Assembly (NCBI GenBank): GCA_910584055.1
Contig: CAJTZS010000009.1
Coordinates: forward strand, 1 to 64,000
Origin: an uncultured Muribaculaceae bacterium
GTDB lineage: Bacteria > Bacteroidota > Bacteroidia > Bacteroidales > Muribaculaceae
DNA: 64,000 bases
Direction: 5' to 3'
Below are positions 8,593-15,622 of this stretch, piece after piece. Every line of letters starts with the position of its first letter. Position 1 is the stretch's first letter. The notes beneath the pieces are model-generated. The model had not been told where the DNA came from. It saw only the letters and a program-made list of their open reading frames with translations, and did not search any database. The translations under genes and the position numbers were made by a program.

Positions 8593-8871
8593 TCATAGGA
8601 TGATGGCAAATGCTGTAATCATCACCATCAATATGCATAATAGAATTATTGTAGGAAAGTATTGTTTTGTCTGTTTCTTTATGATGACATTGACAATTAC
8701 ATACAATACACATAAATCGGCTAAAGACACGATTGTCCAAATGAGGAATCTGGGTGTATTAGGGAGCAAGATACAGAATAATATTGCCAGTATACAAACT
8801 GACGCTATTATCTGCACAATGCGCTTGCCCGGGAAATTAAAATTATTTAAACATACTCTCAGTCTTAACAT
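8593..8871 (-). CDS. Small hypothetical membrane protein
   Basis: This 92-residue frame is unusually hydrophobic, with about three membrane spans: IVQIIASVCILAILFCILL, FLIWTIVSLADLCVLYVIVNVII and FPTIILLCILMVMITAFAIIL. A short basic loop (KKQTKQ) sits between the last two. That ordered profile favours this strand over the overlapping plus-strand frame at 8585-8884. I do not recognise a family, and no promoter or SD supports the start. It converges on the sulfatase maturase with an 18-bp gap. It could be spurious. Confidence 0.42.
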   Translation of the reverse strand: MLRLRVCLNNFNFPGKRIVQIIASVCILAILFCILLPNTPRFLIWTIVSLADLCVLYVIVNVIIKKQTKQYFPTIILLCILMVMITAFAIIL

Positions 8872-8970
8872 TAGATTTGTGTAATTGTGTTGATTGTTAT
8901 TTAACGTAAATATCGATTAAAAAGTTTTAATATCAATTAATTATAATCCTCGATTTTGATGTGACAGTTT

Positions 8971-9209
8971 AAATTCCCATTTATCGCACTGAACATTATT
9001 CCTCGCAGAGCCGCAGAGTGGCAGAGCATGCATATCCGGTTTCAGAGGTCGTTTCCACTCCTGCCGAGGAGCGGAGCTTGTCGCTAAAATCGCCGCGGCA
9101 GGCTCTGCCACTCTGCCGGGAGTTCACGACCATAAAGACAAGGTGTGTAATCCTTTGCGCCCTCGGCTACTCTGCGAGGAATAAAGTTCAGTGCGATAAA
9201 TGGGAATTT
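8971..9209. repeat. MITE-like palindromic element (239 bp)
   Basis: Terminal inverted repeats of 39 bp at 8971-9009 and 9171-9209 match at 38 of 39 positions. They begin AAATTCCCATTTATCGCACT. Inside, a second pair, GCAGAGTGGCAGAGC at 9013-9027 and its complement at 9102-9116, is perfect. The flanks read TTTA and TATA outside AATTCCC, consistent with a TA target duplication, but that is weak. No transposase is encoded. Otherwise the 8872-9242 gap holds no recognisable gene. Confidence 0.82.
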
Positions 9210-9243
9210 ATAGAAGCCGGTGAAATGTAAAGGCTTAATGATA

Positions 9244-9279
9244 AAACGCCGCATGGATGGAAGTCCTTGCGGCGTTTTT
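9244..9279 (-). terminator. Bidirectional terminator after the tricorn-type protease
   Basis: AAACGCCGCA at 9244-9253 pairs with TGCGGCGTTT at 9268-9277. T-runs follow the hairpin on both strands. It lies 21 nt past the protease stop (minus strand). It could also stop plus-strand read-through from the MITE side. Confidence 0.8.
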
Positions 9280-9299
9280 ATTATCTGGTTTTATGCGGT

Positions 9300-12200
9300 T
9301 TACTTGGTGGCGGTTTTGGAGAGGAGGTGCTTCACGGCTCCGGCGAGCTGGGCATCGTTGCCACTGAGTTCGTCGCCGGGATTGTTGTAAATGAGCACGT
9401 CAGGATTGAGCTGGTGGTTCTCCAGGACGTTTCCTTTCATGTCGACGCTCGTTACCTGCGGAATGCCGAAGTATACGCTCGGATCTATCTGTGTCTCCCA
9501 CCATACAGCCGTCATGGTGCCGGGGATCGGTGCGCCGACAACATCGCCGATGCCGAGTGTCTGATAAACGAACGGGGTGCCGTGCGCATCGCTATAGTTG
9601 CTTTCATTCACAAGCATCACCGAGGGTTTTGTCCACTGGGAGAATGGTTCGGAACCGATGTACTTGCCGCGTGGCATGAAACGGACGTATTCCTTACCGC
9701 CGAGGAGCAATGCGATATCGTTGTGAAGCCAGCCGCCTCCGTTGAAACGTGTGTCAACGATTACTGCATCGCAGTTGCGGTATTTGCCGAGAAGCTGGTC
9801 GTAGACGGTCTGATAGCTGCTGCCGTCCATACCTTCTACATGAACGTAGCCGATCTTGCCCTCGGAAAGTGAATCCACCACAGCCTGATTGTGTTCCACC
9901 CAACGTTTGTAAAGATGGTCTGAGACAGCCCATTTCTGCATCGGTTTGATTTCAACGAAATCTGTCTTTCCGCTGGTTCTCTTCACTTCCAGTCTGGTTT
10001 TCTTTCCGGCTTTCCCTTCAAGGAGGGGATAATAGTCTTTCCCAGCCTCGATGGCCTTGCCGTCGATGGAGAGGATTACATCTCCCGGTTTCACATCTAC
10101 TTTCTTGAAAGCTAACGGCCCGCGGGGAAGAACTTCCGTCACTTTAAGGCCGTCCTCATTGAAATCCGGGTCGAAGAATGCCCCGAGTTCGGCGGTCTGG
10201 AGCGATGCCCCTCCGGCGCGATGTCCCGAACCGGTGTGGGAGGCATTCAGTTCACCAAGGATTTCGCTCATTAATATAGAGAAATCCTCGTTGTTGTTGA
10301 TATATGGAAGGAATTCACGATAATGTTTTCCGTAGCCTTCCCAGTCGATGCCATGGATATTCTTGTCGTAGAATTTGTCGTTCACCTGACGCACCATATG
10401 GTCGAATATGTATTCGCGTTCGAGTGATGGTTTGCGGTCGTAAGGAGCCTCAAATTCCACGCTTTCTGTCGAGCCTTTGCCAAGGTCTATCTTCTTCATG
10501 CCGTCGCCGGTGATAATGAAGATGTTTTCACCCTTTGCATCTGATTCGATGCCGCCGCGCACACCTCTGATAAGCACTTTGGTGTCTCCTTTCTTGAGGT
10601 CGCGCTCCATAAGGTTCGAGCCTCCTTCCGTGGCGGAAGCAATGTAATAGAACTTCGTACCCTTGGGATTCATGAAATAGTCTCCCACGAATGAAGAGCT
10701 GCCGGTCAAGCGTGCCATGCGATGCTTGCGGTTGGCAAGGTCAAATTCAAGATCTTTGGGTTTATCTTCTTTCTTGTCTGCCTTGTCTCCCTTTTTGTCT
10801 TTCTTCCCTTTTTTACCTTTCTTGTCGCCATCCTTGGCTTTGTCTTCTTTTTCTTTTTTCTCTTTCTCAGCTTTCTCCATAAGGGCGACTTCTTCTTCTG
10901 TAGCATTGAAATTATCCCAGGCCTCGCCGTCAAGAGCCATCATGATTATATCTCCCTGATTGCCCCATGAGCCTTGGCTCTTCATACCGTATTTGCCGGT
11001 ATAATACGTTATGGCTTTTCCCCCGAGCACCCATTTTGCATTGCCATTGGAATAACCGCTTTCGGTGAGGTCGATCACTTCCGAGCCGTCAGCCTTAACG
11101 AGTGCTATGTCAGTGTTGTTCCATCCTCCGATGCCGATATAATCGGCGAGAAGCCATTTGCTGTCTGGGCTCCAGGAAAATGAAACGTCTCCATCGGAAT
11201 AAGAATAGTTATATTTGCCGTCGAGAGCTGTGTTCACTTTCTTAGTTTTGGGATCTATGACCTTTATCTCCGTGCGGTCTTCAAGGAAAGCGATTTTGCT
11301 GCCGTCAGGGCTATAGACAGGTTGTTGGGCTGATGTGGCGCACTTATATAGGGGTTCCTCAACAATCTCTGTGGCGTAGGCGAATTGTTTTTCATCCGGA
11401 TTTTTTATAGTGGCGGTGAATAACTGCCAGTATCCGTCGCGGTCGGAATCATATACGAGGGTGCGGCCATCTTTTGAGAAAGACACGCGGCGTTCCTGAG
11501 CCGGAGTGTTTGTTATCCTTTTGGTGGTTTTGTATTTAGCATCCGTTACATATATGTCTCCACGGATTACGAAAGCAAGTTCGTTGCCGGAGGGGGAGAC
11601 AGCCATGGTAGTGGCGCCCCGCCCGGTGAAATATTTTACGCGGTCGCCGTCATATTGATCCGCTATCACCTCTACGGCGAGTTTCTGAGGCTCGGAGCCC
11701 GGACGCATGGTGTATATGTCGCCGTCCCAAGAGAAGGCGAGAGTGCCGTTATCGGAAACTGAGAGATGACGGACAGGGTGTTTTGTGAATTTTGTGAGCT
11801 GTTTTTTACTTTTGCCGTCGGCAGTCGCTTCATACACATTTAGGGTGCCGTCTTCCTCGCTTATGAAGAAGAATGAATTCCCGTCGGCTTTCCATACAGG
11901 ATTAAGGTCATGCCCGTTGAATTTTGTGAGTTGGGTGAAGCTTCCATTGTCGTAGAGCCATATGTCGGAGGTGCCGGATGAGCGTTCGTGTTTACGCCAG
12001 ATGTTTTCGAAACCTTTCTTGTCCTGATATAGCATTTTACCGGATTTCGACACGCTCGCCGCTCCCACGGGTAGGGAAAGGTAGAGCTGAGGACGCAGTC
12101 CAGGCTCAGAGATGTCGAGCCTCCATGTCTGTGTCAGGAATGGTGCTCGTGAAGATTCTTTAGAAGGCATTCCGGACGTGGAGAAGAGAATCTCCCGGTC

Positions 12201-12548
12201 ATTGAGGAATGTGATGGGAGTTTCATTTGCACTGTTGGTTGTCAGACGCACGGGAGTTCCACCCTTGGCATTCACGGAGTATATATCCATGGAGCCTTCC
12301 CGGTTGCTCGCGAAAATGATTTTGGAGCCGTCGGGACTCCAGAGCGGAGCGGTGTCATAAGCCTGATGGGAGGTAAGCTGGGAAGCCTTGCCGCCGGCTG
12401 TAGGCACGGTAAAGATGTCACCTTTGTAGGTGAACGCGATTGTTGTCCCATCCGGTGAGATGGCGACATTGCGGAGCCAGCGTGGCGACTCTGCGGAAGC
12501 TGACAGGGCGGCGCATCCTAAGAGTGCCGTTAAAAGCAGATTCTTCAT
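9300..12548 (-). CDS. Tricorn-type S41 peptidase with beta-propeller and PDZ
   Basis: This 1082-residue exported protein starts with a signal peptide (MKNLLLTALLGCAALSASA). Repeated PD40/WD-type blades follow (SPDGTTIAFTYKGDIF, SPDGSKIIFASNREG, SWSPDSKWLLADY). A Lys/Glu/Asp-rich low-complexity insert lies around residues 555-605, then a tricorn C1-like region, a PDZ domain (KVTEVLPRGPLAF, GDVILSIDGKAIEAG) and the S41 catalytic part. That part has RFNGGGWLHND and NESNYSDAHG, with Ser986 as the likely nucleophile. By family it degrades peptides in the periplasm. Its ATG overlaps the folK stop by 4 bp. Confidence 0.9.
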   Translation of the reverse strand: MKNLLLTALLGCAALSASAESPRWLRNVAISPDGTTIAFTYKGDIFTVPTAGGKASQLTSHQAYDTAPLWSPDGSKIIFASNREGSMDIYSVNAKGGTPVRLTTNSANETPITFLNDREILFSTSGMPSKESSRAPFLTQTWRLDISEPGLRPQLYLSLPVGAASVSKSGKMLYQDKKGFENIWRKHERSSGTSDIWLYDNGSFTQLTKFNGHDLNPVWKADGNSFFFISEEDGTLNVYEATADGKSKKQLTKFTKHPVRHLSVSDNGTLAFSWDGDIYTMRPGSEPQKLAVEVIADQYDGDRVKYFTGRGATTMAVSPSGNELAFVIRGDIYVTDAKYKTTKRITNTPAQERRVSFSKDGRTLVYDSDRDGYWQLFTATIKNPDEKQFAYATEIVEEPLYKCATSAQQPVYSPDGSKIAFLEDRTEIKVIDPKTKKVNTALDGKYNYSYSDGDVSFSWSPDSKWLLADYIGIGGWNNTDIALVKADGSEVIDLTESGYSNGNAKWVLGGKAITYYTGKYGMKSQGSWGNQGDIIMMALDGEAWDNFNATEEEVALMEKAEKEKKEKEDKAKDGDKKGKKGKKDKKGDKADKKEDKPKDLEFDLANRKHRMARLTGSSSFVGDYFMNPKGTKFYYIASATEGGSNLMERDLKKGDTKVLIRGVRGGIESDAKGENIFIITGDGMKKIDLGKGSTESVEFEAPYDRKPSLEREYIFDHMVRQVNDKFYDKNIHGIDWEGYGKHYREFLPYINNNEDFSILMSEILGELNASHTGSGHRAGGASLQTAELGAFFDPDFNEDGLKVTEVLPRGPLAFKKVDVKPGDVILSIDGKAIEAGKDYYPLLEGKAGKKTRLEVKRTSGKTDFVEIKPMQKWAVSDHLYKRWVEHNQAVVDSLSEGKIGYVHVEGMDGSSYQTVYDQLLGKYRNCDAVIVDTRFNGGGWLHNDIALLLGGKEYVRFMPRGKYIGSEPFSQWTKPSVMLVNESNYSDAHGTPFVYQTLGIGDVVGAPIPGTMTAVWWETQIDPSVYFGIPQVTSVDMKGNVLENHQLNPDVLIYNNPGDELSGNDAQLAGAVKHLLSKTATK

Positions 12549-12970
12549 AAGCAGTTATTGTTGATGATGTTTTTTAATTCAATGTATGGTTCAAGGAAGA
12601 ATGGCCTATCCTTTAGGTGCGGGTGGGGAAGAGTCAGTTCCGGAGTCTTAATTTCAACTCCGTCAGCAGCCATTATGTCTATATCGATAATCCTGTCCTT
12701 GTATGACCCGTCGGCATTACGATGGGATGTAGGATTGATTGAAGCCTCTATATCCTGCAGGATGTGCAGCACCTCCAATGGCTGGAGGTCTGAAATAAAA
12801 GCCATGCCGACATTCAGAAACTTATTCTTTGATTCGAATCCCCAGGGTTCAGACTCGATATGATGAGACAGCTCGAACCAACCGAACTTTTTTTCGATTG
12901 CAGACACCGCCCGTGTCAGGTTCATCAGTCTGTTGCCGAGGTTCGATCCGATATTTATATAGTAGACCAT
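12545..12970 (-). CDS. folK: 2-amino-4-hydroxy-6-hydroxymethyldihydropteridine diphosphokinase
   Basis: This 141-residue cytoplasmic folate-synthesis enzyme transfers pyrophosphate from ATP to hydroxymethyldihydropterin. Motifs are INIGSNLGNR at the N-terminus, SEPWGFESKNKFLNVGMAF, and RIIDIDIMAADGVEI followed by LPHPHLKDRPFFLEP, all diagnostic for HPPK. I chose the ATG at 12970, which removes an unlikely 13-residue extension. A consensus promoter sits about 50 nt upstream. Its stop overlaps the protease start (ATGA), so the two are cotranscribed even though their functions are unrelated. Confidence 0.94.
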   Translation of the reverse strand: MVYYINIGSNLGNRLMNLTRAVSAIEKKFGWFELSHHIESEPWGFESKNKFLNVGMAFISDLQPLEVLHILQDIEASINPTSHRNADGSYKDRIIDIDIMAADGVEIKTPELTLPHPHLKDRPFFLEPYIELKNIINNNCL

Positions 12971-13022
12971 AATTATAATACGCTCAGTGAGGAAAATTGT
13001 TACACCCACATTTGTATATTTG

Positions 13023-13055
13023 CAAATATATACAAAATCCCGTTAGTATCCAAAA
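13023..13055 (-). promoter_or_regulatory. folK operon promoter (TTTTG-N20-TATATTTG)
   Basis: On the minus strand TTTTG (13051-13055) is followed by exactly 20 nt and then TATATTTG (13023-13030). This is a near-perfect Bacteroidetes TTTG / TAnnTTTG promoter. The -33 element sits in the loop of the PUL-end terminator hairpin, and the 20-nt spacer is largely one arm of that hairpin, so the two signals are superimposed. Confidence 0.75.
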
Positions 13056-13080
13056 CTTTAAGGATACTAACGGGATTTTG
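13033..13080 (-). terminator. Terminator at the 3' end of the PUL
   Basis: CAAAATCCCGTTAGTATCC (13033-13051) is exactly complementary to 13062-13080, giving a 19-bp perfect stem with a 10-nt loop. It lies about 75 nt past the last GH3 stop on the minus strand. The stem ends in TTTTG, so the T-run is weak, but its position and stability suit transcript termination or 3'-end protection. Confidence 0.7.
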
Positions 13081-13106
13081 AAGTATTACCTGCATCTAAG
13101 TCTTCA

Positions 13107-13144
13107 GCCGGATGGCGGAGCTGCTGTTGCTCGCAACGGCAGCA
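13107..13144 (+). repeat. 38-bp hairpin repeat, copy 1 (PUL 3' border)
   Basis: The sequence begins GCCGGATGGCGGAGC and continues into a hairpin, GCTGCTGTTGC-TC-GCAACGGCAGC, at 13120-13143. Copy 2 at 37559-37596 is in the same orientation and matches 36 of 38 bases. The two differences (T to C, A to G) fall on opposite sides of the stem and keep the pair. This copy ends 10 nt before the GH3 stop. Confidence 0.8.
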
Positions 13145-13153
13145 GGCTGGCGA

Positions 13154-15622
13154 CTATAGCTCGATGGTGGCTTTGAGGGGGAGGTTGTCGGAGGAGTTGC
13201 CGACGGAGATGGTGAATGAGCCGGGTTCGGTTACGAATCTGTGTTGGTCGGTGTCGTAGAAGGAGAAGGCCTCTTCATCCAAAATTATAGACACGCGTTT
13301 TGATTCGCCGGGTTTGAGGTTTATCTTCTCGAATCCTTTCAACTCCTTCAAAGGTCGCGGCACGCGGCATTCATCGTCCTTGACGTATACCTGTGCCACT
13401 TCCGATGCTTTCATCTTGCCTGTGTTCTTTATCGTAAACGATACTTTAAGGCTTTTGTCTGTCTGGGGGGTAAGTTCGAGATTGCTGAAGTCGAATGTGG
13501 AGTATCCGAGTCCGAAACCGAAAGGATATAACGGTTTTATTCCTGAACGGTCATATCCGCGATATCCGGTGAATATTCCCTCCCTGTATTCCACATGGGC
13601 GCATTCCTTTTTATCGGTGCTCCGGGTCTTGACACGGTTGGCGTAGTAGTTGCCGTAGGAAGGATTGTCTTCCGGTTTGCTTTCAATTGAGATCGGCAGT
13701 TTGCCGCTCGGCGATAGCTTTCCTGTCAATATCTCGGCGATAGCCTGGCCACCCTCCTGACCGGGATACCACGCGAGGAGGATGGCTTTTGCCGCTTCAC
13801 TCCATCCCGAGAAATCCAGACCGCCGCCGGCGTTGAGCACGACCGTAAGGTTCGGATTGACGGATGCCAACCGGTTTATAAGCTCTTTCTGGAACGCAGG
13901 CAAGCCATAGCTTCGGTCGAACCCTTCACCTTCTGTCCCGCTGTTGAAACCGGTGCAATAGACCACATTATCTGCACGGCGCAATTCTTTCTCCAGTGTT
14001 TCTTCATCGAGCCTGCCGAATGAGCAGACAATGTTTGCCGATGAAATATTGTCGAAATAGTCAACGCGGATATTGTAATCCTTCCCTTTCTCCACCTTGT
14101 ATTCAACTTCGCGAGAAGACATCGAATGGTTGCCCCAGTCTCCCGTCACGGTCTTCCCGTTTATTATCACGCGGTAGCCGTCGTCACCGCTGATACGTAT
14201 TTTAATCACGCCGTCTTTCTCCGGTCGGTAGAAACCGGACCAGGTCGCGGAGAAATGGTCTTCCGGAAAGTCGGGGAAGGGACGTTCATATTCCCACATG
14301 AAATTTATAACGGAATCTATCCTCACCACATCCGGTGTCCCCTCCATTTTTTGATTCTTATAGTATCTGCCGGTGAATCCGCGTTCCTTGCGGGTGGAGT
14401 CTGTATATATTTCCCCGCTTATGTCATAATAGAGTTTGTTTTCAGGAATGACTACGGTATTCTTACGCATGGCTTTGAGTGCCCGCGACACCGGCATTAC
14501 GGAGAATGGGGATACAGAACCGCTGCCGCCGCCCGACATGATTGTGTCGCAGTTGGGTCCGAGCACCAGGGTGCGCCCTTTTAATGGAAGCCTGTTGCCC
14601 TCGTTTTTCAACAGAACGATACCCTCCCTTGCGACATCAAGTGCCGTCTGGCGTGAAGAAGGGCAGTCAAGGGGTATTGTCGCGTCTTTCTGGACGCGGT
14701 CGAAAAGTCCGAAAGCTATGAATGTGGAAAGAAGATGCTCAACCTTTTTATCAATCATTCCCTCGGTTATCCTACCGTTGGCAAGGGCGTCTTTTATTCT
14801 CTCTTTGGTGAAGAAAACCGGTTTCGGCATTTCGAGGTCGAGACCCGAGGCCGCGGCGTTGACTGTGGAATAAACGGAGGTCCAGTCGCTCATAAGTATG
14901 CCGTTGAATCCCCACAGGTCACGCAGGATTTCAGTGTTGAGCCAACGGTTTTCTGTTGCATGCACCCCGTTGAGAAGATTGTAGCTGTTCATCACGGCTC
15001 CTACGCCGGCTTCCTGAACTGCCTTCCGGAATGCCGGGAAATATATTTCGTGGAGTGTGCGCTCGTCGATATCGCTGCTTGCATGGTGGCGGCTCCATTC
15101 CTGGTTGTTGCCTGCAAAATGTTTTACAGTGGCGATCACACCTTTCGACTGCACCCCTTTGATATAATTTACAGCCATTTCCGAGGCGAGATATGGGTCT
15201 TCACCCATATATTCATAGTTGCGCCCGCAAAGAGGGGAGCGGTAGATGTTGACTCCCGGTCCTAAAAGTATGCCTACGCCACGTGCGCGAGCGTCGTCGC
15301 CAAGACTTTCGCCATAGCGGTTCACCATGTCGCGGTTCCATGTCGCGGCCGCAAGTATTCCTGCCGGGAAGAGAGTGCTGTGCGGAGCGTGATGGCGCAG
15401 TCCCTGCGGTCCGTCGGCAAGAAGTATCTGGGGAATGCCGAGTCTTTCATTTTCCCACAATGAGAATGAAGTTTTGCCGCCGAGACATGCTATCTTCTCA
15501 TCAAGGGTCATCTTTTTGACGAGTGAACGGGCACGCTCCTGATGCGCGGGTGTTATTTCCACCGCACCTGCCGTCATCGTTGCGATGCCGAGCATAGCGG
15601 CTATAAGTGTCCGAAGTTTCAT
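13154..15622 (-). CDS. GH3 glycosidase with PA14 insert
   Basis: This 822-residue exported GH3 enzyme has a signal peptide (MKLRTLIAAMLGIATMTAGA). In the first domain are LLADGPQGLR, NYEYMGEDPYL, KHFAGNNQEWSRHHASS and the nucleophile Asp246 in GILMSDWTSV. A PA14 domain (RGFTGRYYKNQKMEG onward, about residues 400-540) is inserted in the second alpha/beta domain, as in many beta-glucosidases that trim oligosaccharides. A fibronectin-III-like end follows (SEVAQVYVKD). It is last in the PUL and its ATG overlaps the stop of the fusion gene by one base. Exact sugar specificity is not readable. Confidence 0.92.
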   Translation of the reverse strand: MKLRTLIAAMLGIATMTAGAVEITPAHQERARSLVKKMTLDEKIACLGGKTSFSLWENERLGIPQILLADGPQGLRHHAPHSTLFPAGILAAATWNRDMVNRYGESLGDDARARGVGILLGPGVNIYRSPLCGRNYEYMGEDPYLASEMAVNYIKGVQSKGVIATVKHFAGNNQEWSRHHASSDIDERTLHEIYFPAFRKAVQEAGVGAVMNSYNLLNGVHATENRWLNTEILRDLWGFNGILMSDWTSVYSTVNAAASGLDLEMPKPVFFTKERIKDALANGRITEGMIDKKVEHLLSTFIAFGLFDRVQKDATIPLDCPSSRQTALDVAREGIVLLKNEGNRLPLKGRTLVLGPNCDTIMSGGGSGSVSPFSVMPVSRALKAMRKNTVVIPENKLYYDISGEIYTDSTRKERGFTGRYYKNQKMEGTPDVVRIDSVINFMWEYERPFPDFPEDHFSATWSGFYRPEKDGVIKIRISGDDGYRVIINGKTVTGDWGNHSMSSREVEYKVEKGKDYNIRVDYFDNISSANIVCSFGRLDEETLEKELRRADNVVYCTGFNSGTEGEGFDRSYGLPAFQKELINRLASVNPNLTVVLNAGGGLDFSGWSEAAKAILLAWYPGQEGGQAIAEILTGKLSPSGKLPISIESKPEDNPSYGNYYANRVKTRSTDKKECAHVEYREGIFTGYRGYDRSGIKPLYPFGFGLGYSTFDFSNLELTPQTDKSLKVSFTIKNTGKMKASEVAQVYVKDDECRVPRPLKELKGFEKINLKPGESKRVSIILDEEAFSFYDTDQHRFVTEPGSFTISVGNSSDNLPLKATIEL

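Noticed and set aside
8585..8884. Plus-strand frame of 99 codons overlapping the small membrane protein
   Set aside because: It has mixed composition without domain or membrane pattern, while the opposite strand has a clear three-span profile.
9018..9230. Short frame inside the MITE-like element
   Set aside because: It simply reads through the inverted repeats; there is no transposase similarity.
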